Below, one piece after another: positions 34,849 through 44,339 of a stretch of DNA of 64,000 nt. A model generated the notes under the pieces. It worked only from the letters and a program-made list of their open reading frames with translations. It was not told the origin of the DNA and did not search any database. The DNA is from Takakia lepidozioides (Eukaryota; Streptophyta; Takakiopsida; Takakiales; Takakiaceae): assembly GCA_030704615.1 (NCBI GenBank), contig CM060731.1, positions 90,502,756 through 90,566,755 of the forward strand. Reading direction: 5' to 3'. The number at the start of each line of letters is the position of its first letter. Position 1 is the first letter of the stretch. The position numbers and the translations under genes are program-made.

Positions 34849-37696
34849 AGAGTGGGAAGATATTCATGTCATGTCAAGACATGGACAAGACCCATTAGGG
34901 TCATTGTCAATTAAAGACATAAACAGCCCATGACATGGCACCATCTAACACTTCCAGTCTTGTCAAAGCAGACCAAGTGACAACACCCATTCAATCATGA
35001 TCAAATAGGGTGGGAGGGCGGGGTCTATTCATGTTCAAATTCCTGTAAATAGCCCAAGACATGCACCATGCAAGGCTCCATGGGTACCTTCCTCTTCATC
35101 TGAATTCTGGTCATGTTATCAGCTGCATCAGCGCGTACTTCTACCAACAAAATACTATGTACTATCTTGGCTAAGATAGTCAATGCAAACAGAACAGATT
35201 GGGATACAAAGTTGCTAACAGCTTTGTGGTCATACAAGACTTCATATAAAGTCACCACTAAGTATACACCATTCCAATTAATTTATGGTATGGAAGCTTT
35301 ACTTCCAGTGGAATTCTTGTTACCTACCATGAGAACTGAATGGGGAAGGAGAATGGAATTGGAAGATTCAATTAAGGTCAGGAAACATGAATTATACCAT
35401 GTGGAACCATTTGTAGGTACCCCAAGATATGCATCATGCAAGGCTCCTGGGTAGGTAAGAACAGCCTGTCCTACTACAGATTCAGGATATGTTCATACAA
35501 GTACCATGAAGGACCATCCTGCAATTAATCAGATTTCAGGCATGCAACCAAGTAAACTTCTTGGGCATGACAAAACATATTGCAGCTTCACTCTTTGCCA
35601 TTTGTAAGTACCCCAAGACAAGGCCTCTTGGGTAGGTAAGAACAACCTGCCATACTACAGATTCAAGACATGTATACACAAGCATCTTGATGGACCAACC
35701 TGCAGTTTATTAGACTCCAAACAAGCAACCAAGTGACCCACTTGGGCATGACAAGATAGACTGCAACTTCATTCTACACCATATATAATTGCCCCAAGAC
35801 ATGCATCATGTAAGGCATTTTGGCATGGAAGAAAGGTCTGCCATGTTACTGCTTCAAGATATGGACACACATACACTTTGAGTGCCCGAGACCAAGCCCA
35901 CTTGGCCAAAAAATAATAAATTATACATTGCAGGTGGCTGGTCTGATGGCAAAATAAGGCAAATAATCACTGGCAAAGGTCCAGTAGAGCTTACCACCAT
36001 TGTTTTCCAAGAGGCTTATGCCAGGTTTTGCAAATAAAACCTCACTATGCTCCATTTCACACCAAATCCAGGCCTGAAAGAGGCCTGTCATTGCCTTATC
36101 AGGCTGCCATCTTTAAAAATAGGGCCTCCTCATCCTTAGAACCTAACAGCCATTGATGTCTTTACCCATAAACCATAACTCATCTTTTAAGGCCAGAACA
36201 GTACCTAGTTTAAAAATCCACAGGCAATGCTGTCAAAGATTCAAGACAAGGTAAGGTCCAGATGTTGGGCTTCAAGAGACAAGCCTGTCAGGCCGAAGTG
36301 CTCTATCAAAGGCAACAAAACATAAGTCAAAAGTAAGCATTAGCATGCCAAACCAGGAGCAAGCGGGCCGAAATCGGGGCTGCAGGCAGCAGCCAAGTCA
36401 GGACGCCATACACAATAGATTCCCTTTGCCCACATCCTTATCTGCAAGCTCAAGAGAATTCAAAGCAAGTAGGGATCCTCACCTGGTCCCATCACAAGCC
36501 CCCACAAAAACCAACAGGTTAGTGAGGATTGTGGAACCCCAGGTGAATCACAGACCCCTACACTTGTCATTGATGTCAACTAAGAACCTCAAAAGCAAGA
36601 GAGAAAGACATAAAGCAAAAGGAACCCTAATCACCAAAAGCACCTTGAGCGATTGGGGAAGATAACTGTGCGCCATCGCCACCAGCAAGCCACCTCCAGC
36701 AAAGCTAAGGAGAAATGAAGCATACAAGCACTCTTGCTAGGTTTAAGAAGGGAGAGAGAGATACTTCCCAACACAAGCGCCGTTGCAAAAATTAAAAGCC
36801 AGAGGAGGGAAAGAGACGATGCATTCACAGCATTGTTTCCCGCCTGTGAGAAAAGACAAAACGCCGCCATTGCGCATCCCCAGGAGATCATCCAGCATGG
36901 GTACGATGCAGCAAACAGGGTAGCAGCAAAACGCAGACGCCATAACTCTCATCCCGCTAGCTCAGAAGCACGAGCAGTGCTTCTGACGGTGGGAGAGACA
37001 CCCTAGGGCTCATGCCCGATTTTTCATCCATGCAGGATGAGTAATCAACACCACATTTTTCAAAACCCGACAGATGTTATCCGTTAGCTAGGTTTAAACG
37101 GGAGGTTATAGGGTAGGGGTTAGGGTTTCACTCCTCAATTAACCATAATTAAAGGTAATTAATCATCAGTCCAGGGCCATCATAAGCTGCATATTTCATC
37201 CGGTTCAGATGAAAAAGTCAATAAGTTCATTCGTTGGAGAAAGTTCGTCAGTAGGATGGAAAAACAGTAAATAACATCCAAAGCATCGGTTTCACATCCT
37301 AACAGGTAATTCAACATCCCCAAAAAAAATGCCTCATCCAGTATGGGAAAAAGCCATAAAAGAGGAATGAACGAATTAATATCCTGCTATTTTTCATCTA
37401 GTATGGATGGAAAAAATATCTATATAGGATGTCAGTGTCAACCCCTACAGAGGTAATTCCTCATTCTCTGGTGACTCATCTGGTATGGATGAAAGTCAAT
37501 AAAAGAGGAATGAAAAAATCATAGACTCAGTTTAGAGGTAATTTAGTGTTCACCCAGGTAATTCATCCGGTATGGATAAAAAATTGTTATAGGGTGGGTG
37601 AAAAAATTGTTTAGAGTCCATCCGGTATAAACAGGAAAAAAAACACTGATAAAACCGGCCAATTCCAAGGAGGGAGGGAGACAAAGGGAGAGAGGG
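34849..37696 (+). repeat. Left arm of a long inverted repeat flanking an RT gene
   Basis: About 2.85 kb that pairs in inverse orientation with 44,340-47,023. Anchors: GTGGGAAGATATTCATGTCA at 34,853 pairs with the complement at 47,002-47,019; CACTGATAAAACCGGCCAAT at about 37,643 pairs with the complement at about 44,370. Outer portions carry about 192-bp tandem units marked by CCCAAGACATGCAYCATG. A gypsy integrase fragment (35,139-35,420) is present in this arm but not in the other. The tip with (GA)n and poly-A seen on the right arm is missing here. The arm contains an open frame (minus 36952-36743, MRVMASAFCCYPVCCIVPML) that is also present in the right arm, but I see no function in it. Confidence 0.85.
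35139..35420 (+). pseudogene. Gypsy integrase C-terminal fragment inside the left arm
   Basis: The frame reads TNKILCTILAKIVNANRTDW, then KYTPFQLIYGMEALLPVEFL and a tail HELYHVEPF. This is the segment following the catalytic Glu of a Ty3/gypsy integrase. It is nearly identical over its first 130 bp or so to 54637-54770. The right arm lacks it, so it was inserted into the left arm after the arms formed, or was deleted from the right one. Confidence 0.75.
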
Positions 37697-37766
37697 GGCA
37701 ACAAACTTGGGATTCGTACATATGTTATACCCCAACTGAGGTATGGAATGGATAAGCCCTAAAAAC

Positions 37767-38764
37767 ATGATTAAGGAAGCTTTGGTGGCTCATGGCCAAC
37801 ATGACCTTGCTCTCCTTGTTGATGAGATTGTCTTTGGTTGGACCTATCATAAACAATGCAGTACTGAATTCTACTAGCCTGCTGTTGTTTTCTGTGATTT
37901 CAAGTTCTTGCAAGATCTGATTATGTCACCAGAATGCGTCTGTGACAGCACAAACAGGTTTCGTGCGTTTGGTGATGAGGCTACTAAAACAGAGTTCCAT
38001 CTACCTGGCTCTCTTCCCAAACAACATGTACGTACCATGGATCTAAACATCATCAGACATGACCGATTGAAAGCAGTGTTCAGCCTAGGTATGAATCACA
38101 TTCCTCTCAAACGCACCTTGTTGAAGGATGTGGTTGAACAAGTCCCCTCTGCTTTTTTCAAGACATGTAACATTCTACAAATAAATACTTGTGAGGATTT
38201 GCAGCTTATGGCTGAAAAACTCATGTTGGGATAGACTGAAACAAAAAGCCAGCAGACGTAATGGCCGTTTCAATCACCATGAAAGAAATCTTTTTTTAGT
38301 GCAAGAGGCACGGGATGAACTCGAATGGCTCCTTTCTCACCTTTACATGTCTGGACTTGACAAGGCTAACAACAATGTATGTTTTATGTGTGTGAAGCAC
38401 ATAAGCTCAAGCATACCACCGACTGATGGGTAAAGATTTCAAACCCTGTTATGAAAATGAGGTATGGCTTTTACCCGATTCTGTCTTGTTAAGCATTTCT
38501 GAAGAATTACAGAAGTTGCTACCTGAAATACCAGCAGCGGCATGTAACCTCCCCTACATGATGGGAATTTACAAGCTACACAAAAAGAAGTACCGCTGGA
38601 TTACCAACGCCCATAAGTGTATTTTCAGCGAACTTGCCAGTCTATTGACACGTGCCACCATGGACTTATTGCATTGGGTAAAGGAATGGGTCAAAGCACG
38701 GCTTGATACTTATGAGAATTTTTTCAAAGTGTCCACTTCCATGTACTGGATAATAGACAACATC
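37767..38764 (+). pseudogene. Divergent reverse transcriptase, N-terminal half
   Basis: An ATG at 37767 opens a frame with an in-frame TAG near 37,878. It continues through LKAVFSLGMNHIPLKRTLLK, shifts frame near 38,215 and again near 38,420, and reaches NLPYMMGIYKLHKKKYRWIT. The GIYKLHK block resembles the 'YGLPKIHK' block of Penelope-like and rvt RTs, and FSLGMNHIP resembles the N-terminal 'GLNFIPTP' block of those enzymes. The gene is then cut at 38764 by an LTR retrotransposon, and the frame resumes exactly at 43097. RT would copy RNA into DNA for the element. It is non-functional now. The lineage assignment is from motif resemblance; an endonuclease domain was not found. Confidence 0.65.
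38760..38764. repeat. Target site duplication, left (ACATC)
   Basis: The 5-bp sequence ACATC directly precedes the 5' LTR and is repeated at 43092-43096 directly after the 3' LTR. A 5-bp duplication is typical of Ty3/gypsy insertion. Confidence 0.95.
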
Positions 38765-39493
38765 TGTCGCGGGCCTTTGCCTTGAGGGCAGGGGGTCGGG
38801 ACACATGAGGGGCTGCCCCTGTGGTGGGGGCAGCGGCAGCGATAGGTACGGGGGGCTGAAGCACCCTTGAGTGCCAAAGGCACTCAAGGAGGCGGAGGCG
38901 CTCACTAGGTGGAGCCCCGCACACCGGGTTGCGGTGGGGGTGGCTCCACAAGGGGTGGTGGTAGCTTAGTGGGACTTAGTGGGGGGGCATAGGACTCACC
39001 ATGGGGGCGGGAGACCTCGTGGTGGGAGTCCTGGGGAGTCTTGGGACTCATCACGGCCCAATGGGGCCATGGTGGGTGGGCCAAGACTCACCGCGACTCA
39101 TCACCGGGAGTCGAGGGTTTTTGTGGTGGTTCGCCATAAAATGGCATGGTTGTTTGTGAAACCCCCGCGGACAGCTACAGAAGTATATATAGGGAGTAGT
39201 AACCCCGAGAACGGTGCAAGCCCGTTGGTGACCAAAAACTAGTGAGTAAGCGAGCGAGCCGGAAAGCGACCAAAGAGTGGGAGTTGTTGTTCCGGACTGC
39301 CAACTACCAAAGGGAATTCCCACTGGGCCCAAATTGGTGGAGGGTTCTGTGGGAGAGCGAAGGGGGACCGTTATGTCCCGGTGAGCAGCCGAAGCTCCAA
39401 GTTGGCCCGGCGGCTAGGTTGGGAGTTAGGCGCGCGCATCAAAGCGAGTAACTATGACTTGAAGGGGAGCTTACCGAAGTGAGGTGCGCGACA
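38765..39493 (+). repeat. 5' LTR
   Basis: 729 bp, starting TGTCGCGGGCC and ending GGTGCGCGACA, so the ends carry the short TGTCGCG...CGCGACA inverted repeat. It should contain the promoter; a TATATATAG word lies at about 39,184-39,192. Confidence 0.95.
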
Positions 39494-39495
39494 TT

Positions 39496-39508
39496 TGGTA
39501 TCAGAGCC
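39496..39508 (+). promoter_or_regulatory. Primer binding site (initiator tRNA-Met type)
   Basis: TGGTATCAGAGCC lies two bases after the 5' LTR and matches the classic plant retrotransposon primer site complementary to the 3' end of initiator tRNA-Met. Confidence 0.9.
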
Positions 39509-39548
39509 TAGAGTTCAGTACGTGATCGTCCTTGGGATTGGCCTCATC

Positions 39549-40418
39549 ATGGGATCGGGCAAGCCAAAGCGGAAGCGGAACGGCCCAAAGGATGATGATC
39601 CTGGTGAGCCTGATGGGGGCGACGTGTCACCAAGGCGGCCGTTTGAGGAAGCGATGCATGTTTCCGAGAACGAGGCCGCTCAAGAGCGGGAGGAATCTGA
39701 GGAGTCGGAGCCCGAGGTATCCTCGAGAGCTCCGACCGACCAACAGATGCCTCCCATGCCGGCAGCCTTTTGGGAAGGTTTGTTGGCGCAATTTGGCGGG
39801 ACGTTGAAAGACGTGTTGAAGGCGGCTAATGTCACTTCCACTAAGGTAAAGTTTAAGGTGAAGCCTAAGGAACCCGGCACCTTCGAGGGCGTCCGAAATC
39901 GGAAGGCACTCAACACCTGGCTCTTGGAGCTAGAGCAGTACTTCCGGGCGGCCAAGTTGAGTGACGAGGATCGGGTGGAAGTGGCTCCCACCTATTTGAG
40001 GGGCTATGCTCAACAATGGTGGCAGAAACGCCTTCACGACCGAGGTCCAAGCCCGGAAACCTTGAACTGGAGTGGGTTCAAGGAATTGATGAAGAGGCAG
40101 TTTGTGCCCCTCAACGCTTCTTGGCTTGCCCGGGACAAGATGAGGAATTTGAAGCAAACAGATGACATTCGGGGATATGTCCAGGCTTTCAATGTGCTTT
40201 TGCTCGAAGTCGCGGACATGGCAGAACCAGAAATGGTCTTCAACTTTGTGGCGGGACTGGCCCCATGGGCCAAGTGGAAGTTGGAGGAGAAGCCACCTAA
40301 GACTTTGAACGAGGCAATTGAGAGGGCTGATTGTTTCTCGGATGTCCCTAGGGGTGAAAGACAAGGCCGTACGGAGCTGAACCACAAGAAGACCCGGCGG
40401 GAAGGTGACTCCTTCTGA
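39549..40418 (+). CDS. Gag of the chromovirus
   Basis: Start chosen at the ATG at 39549 (MGSGKPKRKRNG), downstream of the primer site; about 289 codons. After an acidic disordered N-terminus, the retrotransposon gag core appears (LELEQYFRAAKLSDEDRVEV, then YAQQWWQKRLHDRG and a following block MKRQFVPLNASW). Gag forms the particle that packages the element RNA. The frame ends at 40416-40418, but homologous sequence continues in another frame from about 40,405, where the zinc knuckle lies, so a small indel separates the two. Confidence 0.85.
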   Translation: MGSGKPKRKRNGPKDDDPGEPDGGDVSPRRPFEEAMHVSENEAAQEREESEESEPEVSSRAPTDQQMPPMPAAFWEGLLAQFGGTLKDVLKAANVTSTKVKFKVKPKEPGTFEGVRNRKALNTWLLELEQYFRAAKLSDEDRVEVAPTYLRGYAQQWWQKRLHDRGPSPETLNWSGFKELMKRQFVPLNASWLARDKMRNLKQTDDIRGYVQAFNVLLLEVADMAEPEMVFNFVAGLAPWAKWKLEEKPPKTLNEAIERADCFSDVPRGERQGRTELNHKKTRREGDSF

Positions 40419-41202
40419 CCGGAAAAGAAGTGGGATAGGCCACCCTGGCACGTGGAAATCGAAGGGAGGGCCTTCACACGTCAAGGCGGCACCCGGTGCT
40501 TCGAAAGGAAAAGTGGGTGGAGCGGCCTATGGCGGACAGAAGGCGACCTTTGATGGAGTGTGTTTCAATTGCAGGGAGCCCGAGCACATGGCCAAGAAGT
40601 GCACGAAGCCCCGGCAATTGAACATGACTCAGGCGACCACAGAGCTGTCGGAAGATACCATCGGTCGCTTGGTGGAAGCGGTCGCCAGGACTTGCAAGGT
40701 AGGCAAATTTTCTTGTGAGTTGTATCAGGAAACTGACGCCTTACGTAAAGGGAGTCAGTTATTGTTCGTGGATGGGATAATATTCGGAACTAACGTGTCG
40801 TTGTTGGTGGGAGCGTCGCACTCCTTCATGACACCGGCAACGGCACAAAAGCTGGGACTCCCGACAAGTGACGTGGGGGCCTCTATTGAGGTGCATTCTG
40901 CCAAAGGACAACCACAATTGGCGACGAGGTTGGCGTTCGATGTCCCTCTTCAACTGGGGAGTTGGGAAGGACGTGAGAACTTCACCATTTGCGAGATCGA
41001 TGGAGTGGATCTCATTTTGGGGATGACCTTTTTGAGCAAATCCGGAGCGGTCATAGATGGCCGCAAGAGAGTAGTCACGCTGCCATGTGGGGATGGTGGC
41101 AAAGTCTTACGAGTGTCGGAAATGCCCAAACCCGTGGGAGGGCGAATAAACCTTCTGTCAGCAAGGGAGTGGATCGTGGAAGAAACACACGAGCCCCGAT
41201 GA
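40405..41202 (+). pseudogene. Gag zinc knuckle and damaged protease of the chromovirus
   Basis: A perfect CCHC knuckle (CFNCREPEHMAKKC, 40561-40602) is followed by an aspartic protease region with LLVGASHSFMTPATAQKLGL at 40801-40860 and a flap/second block LILGMTFLSKSGAVIDG. The active-site motif of these proteases is D-S-G; here the sequence goes directly from V to G, so the Asp and Ser codons are gone (a clean 6-nt loss). The protease should be inactive. The frame ends where the large internal deletion begins. Confidence 0.85.
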
Positions 41203-41452
41203 AGCGCGTCCGAATCGACATCAAGTGTTACGTCCACCACCTGTGTTGTTGGATCATGAAAATGAACCTGAGTACGAGGTGGAGGCAGTGCTTAAGTCGA
41301 GGAGGTTCAAGAACCGAGAAACGGAGTATCTCGTGAAATGGAAGGGCTATCATCATGTGGAGGCATCTTGGGTGCGTGCCTCAGTAATGGAAAACGCATC
41401 CGAGGCGGTTGCAGCGTTCGAAGGGCGACCTCAAAAGCGGAAGAAGCGTTGA
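41198..41452 (+). pseudogene. Chromodomain from the integrase C-terminus
   Basis: The residues after the deletion point read EARPNRHQVLRPPPVLLDH and then EAVLKSRRFKNRETEYLVKW, KGYHHVEASWVRAS. This is the integrase tail and a classic chromodomain (EYLVKWKGY...SW). Chromodomains of chromoviruses guide insertion to marked chromatin. The same segment on minus at 61614-61937 has the preceding integrase residues (KVHPIFHVSLLKLYFKDEA), which shows where this copy was cut. It lacks its own start codon and is in a different frame from the protease. Confidence 0.9.
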
Positions 41453-42358
41453 TGGGGACATCAACCTTGGAGCGTGGGGGAGGAAATGCATGCTTAGCCT
41501 GGCTTAGCTAGCTCAGGAATCCGATTGCAAAAACTTGTATTGTACAAAAATTTGTTATAAAGGAAATGGGTTCCAAATGTTGTGCGTCCCATTTTGTTTA
41601 GAATGGTGATACATGGTGTGGTTGGCTAGTGTGTAGAATGCATGCTAGCTTACAAAAGTGGGAGAGGTAAATTGGGTTAATCGTGTGTTTGCGTAGTGCC
41701 AAAATCGGGTGACTCCCATCCAAGGGGCAAGGTAACATGCGCCTTCTTTGGGAGTTCACGTGCTAGTGCGCACCTGGCGCGTGCGCGTACTATAACTGCG
41801 CTACCGAGGTGGTTGCCTTGTAGTGCGGGCTAACGCGGAAGCTACGTGCTTCCGTTCACGTACTATAATTGTGTAGCCTCGGGACGAAGTCGTAATGCGG
41901 CTTCGACGTGTTCCCGTACCTCAGGCCAGCATTCCAAGACGGACCCAATTGTAGTGATTGGGGCGTACGGTTGGTTCAAGGTTATCTTCCTAGTCAAATG
42001 GGGTTCGAGGTGAACCCTTGCGCAAGGTGATGCCAAAAGCGGCATCATGAGCGATCGCAAGCAATGTTGTTGCAGTAAGGCGATTCGATCCTCGGGGAGG
42101 ATCATTCCCTGGCCTTGAAGTAGGCCAAGAAGAGTGCACTGGGAGGAGCTTGAGAGGCTCCACCCCTGGCCGGGACTTGGAGGAAGTCGGCCGAACTAGC
42201 TAGTGGAGAGTAGAGTCAAGTGTGGGGTTTGGTTCTTTGCCATGGGACGCCATGGTACGGAAACAAACTCCTTGATGTGGGACACCACAACTTGGATGTT
42301 CGTTTCTACAAAATGGACAAGTCGATGAGGACATCGACTCCCTGTTGGTAGGGGTGTG
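41453..42358 (+). other. 3' untranslated region of the chromovirus
   Basis: No coding content. The part from about 41,500 to 42,197 is absent from the minus copy at 61.5 kb, whose sequence joins across at the word CTAGCTAG. The segment directly before the 3' LTR ends GGTAGGGGTGTG and is the likely polypurine-type primer region. Confidence 0.7.
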
Positions 42359-43091
42359 TGTCGCGGCCCTTTGCCTTGAGGGCAGGGGGTCGGGACACAT
42401 GAGGGGCTGCCCCTGTGGTGGGGGCAGCGGGCGCAGCGATAGGTACGGGGGGCTGAAGCACCCTTGAGTGCCAAAGGCACTCAAGGAGGCGGAGGCGCTC
42501 ACTAGGTGGAGCCCCGCACACCGGGTTGTTGCGGTGGGGGTGGCTCCACAAGGGGTGGTGGTAGCTTAGTGGGACTTAGTGGGGGTGGCATAGGACTCAC
42601 CATGGGGGCGGAGACCTCGTGGTGGGAGTCCTGGGGAGTCTTGGGACTCATCACGGCCCAATGGGGCCATGGTGGGTGGGCCAAGACTCACCGCGACTCA
42701 TCACCGGGAGTCGAGGGTTTCGTGTGGTGGTTCGCCATAAAATGGCATGGTGTTTGTGAAACCCCCGCGGACAGCTACAGAAGTATATATAGGGAGTAGT
42801 AACCCCGAGAACGGTGCAAGCCCGTTGGTGACCAAAAACTAGTGAGTAAGCGAGCGAGCCGGAAAGCGACCAAAGAGTGGGGAGTTGTTCCGGACTGCCA
42901 ACTACCAAAGGGAATTCCCACTGGGCCCAAATCGGTGGAGGGTTCTGTGGGAGAGCGAAGGGGGACCGTTATGTCCCGGTGAGCAGCCGAAGCTCCAAGT
43001 TGGCCCGGCGGCTAGGTTGGGAGTTAGGCGCGCGCATCAAAGCGAGTAACTATGACTTGAAGGGGAGCTTACCGAAGTGAGGTGCGCGACA
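42359..43091 (+). repeat. 3' LTR
   Basis: 733 bp, near-identical to the 5' LTR, starting TGTCGCGGCCC and ending GGTGCGCGACA. Small indels account for the 4-bp length difference. Confidence 0.95.
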
Positions 43092-43096
43092 ACATC
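43092..43096. repeat. Target site duplication, right (ACATC)
   Basis: Second copy of the 5-bp target duplication, matching 38760-38764. Confidence 0.95.
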
Positions 43097-44119
43097 TCTG
43101 ATTTTACTCTGAATCTACCTGCAAAGATCCATGACGTGTTTGTCGCTAACATCACTCAATGTTACGAAAACATACCTTTGACAGGTGAAGATAATTTGGG
43201 TGCCGCCATCGAATACGTGGTTCAGATTGCCTTCCGGCAATACCACATTGCCCACCCTCGATCCAACCACTCACTATGGATTTCAGCCAGGAATGACACC
43301 TTCGGGAAATGTAGGTGGGGACCTTCCTCTCCTAAAACTGGTACGTGGATTGAGCTCTCCGAAGCTAGATTGCTTGGGCTCCACAAGTGATTGATGACTC
43401 ATTGCTTTGTTGCTTTGGGGGATCGAGTTTGGCAACAAGTTTCTGGCATACCCATGGGTTTTTCATGTTCTCCTTTATGGTGTGATATTTACTTCTTGTC
43501 CTATGAACTAAGATTCATCCTCCGATTGGCGGCTCTAGGACAGTTCCTGCTTATGGCTAAATTTAAATCAGCCTTACGGTACATTGATGACATCTGTTGG
43601 TTGAATGTTGGTGATGCTAAGCTATTTCTTGATCCTCCTACGGACAGAAATAGCCAAAACCCATGGTGGGTTTACCCACTCAATGTAGTGGAAATTAAAC
43701 CGGAGTTATTAAGAACCAAGGATACACCTTACACTGGCCTGGAAGCTTGTTTTATGAATGTACAGATCAGTGTACTGAATCCTGATACTGGTTTGTTTCA
43801 GTTCCGGAAATATGATAAGAGAAGGATGCTGCCCTTTTCTTACACACAATACATCCAGTTCCTTTCTAACCGACCTGTAAATCAGTCTTACAATGTGGTG
43901 GTCTCCCAGGCTTTCCCTATTCTGTATATTTCCAGCAGCACTGACTTTGCCTAGAATGAATGTTGTGCTCTTATCCAAACCCTTGGGAGGAATGGCTTCA
44001 AGACCAAGAAGCTGGTTCGAATCCTCATTAAGTTCCTGGAACATGGCTCTTTTCCTGGTCTCCACTTCCTGCTACACGAGCTAATTACCAAGCTAAGAGG
44101 TATAATGGATTCCACATGA
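43092..44119 (+). pseudogene. Divergent reverse transcriptase, C-terminal half
   Basis: One continuous frame to the TGA at 44117-44119, broken only by a TGA at 43388-43390 and a TAG at 43952-43954. Core motifs: VANITQCYENIPL at about 43142-43180 (motif A position; an Asn, AAC at 43148-43150, stands where the first catalytic Asp is expected), GIPMGFSCSPLWCDIYFLSY at about 43445-43500 (motif B), and RYIDDIC at 43577-43597 (the YxDD catalytic motif). A conserved tail follows (SNRPVNQSYNVVVSQAFPIL, then LVRILIKFLEHGSFPGLHFL). The motifs are not those of LTR-element RTs. It joins in frame with the N-terminal half if the LTR element and one ACATC are ignored. Confidence 0.75.
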
Positions 44120-44267
44120 CCTTATACATGTCCTCTTTTGTTCAAGTGGCTGATATGTGTTTAAAGGGAGGAAGTAGGTTTTTCCAACCCCTTTGGCAAT
44201 CTTGTCCAGGGATTGGGAACTATTTTTGCAGTAGGAGAAACCTTGTGAAGGGGTCTAGTATGCACTC

Positions 44268-44306
44268 CCTTATGGGGTGAGTGCATACCACACTCACTCC
44301 ATAAGG
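44268..44306. repeat. Hairpin at the inner edge of the right arm
   Basis: Two 16-bp arms, 44268-44283 and 44291-44306, pair with one mismatch around a 7-nt loop. The left arm reads CCTTATGGGGTGAGTG. It lies between the RT stop and the inner end of the right arm. Confidence 0.8.
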
Positions 44307-44339
44307 AACTGCCACACCAGGGGCTGGTTGGTGGGTGCG

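Larger units (their letters stand above)
38765..43091 (+). mobile_element. Non-autonomous Ty3/gypsy chromovirus, full LTR to LTR
   Basis: A 4,327-bp element with two near-identical LTRs (38765-39493 and 42359-43091), a methionine-initiator-type primer site, gag, a zinc knuckle, a protease remnant and a chromodomain. RT, RNase H and the integrase core have been deleted, the junction being near 41,198. It is inserted in the RT gene of the long-inverted-repeat element with a perfect ACATC duplication. It could only move with enzymes from a related intact copy. The LTRs differ by only a few substitutions and small indels, so the insertion is fairly young. A second, truncated copy on the minus strand is at 60680-61937. 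Confidence 0.95.

Noticed and set aside
36743-36952. Cys-rich frame MRVMASAFCCYPVCC conserved between the two arms
   Set aside because: The conservation is explained by the inverted duplication at the DNA level; the differences do not clearly spare codons, and copy (e) at 54.9 kb does not keep the frame. Not called as a gene.
38765-39493. The 38.8 and 42.4 kb repeats as the ends of the RT element
   Set aside because: They are direct LTRs of a later insertion with their own target duplication; the ends of the RT-bearing element are the inverted arms further out.
44012-44024. GGTTCGAATCC, a tRNA B-box-like word
   Set aside because: It is inside the RT coding frame (KKLVRILI) and has no tRNA structure around it.
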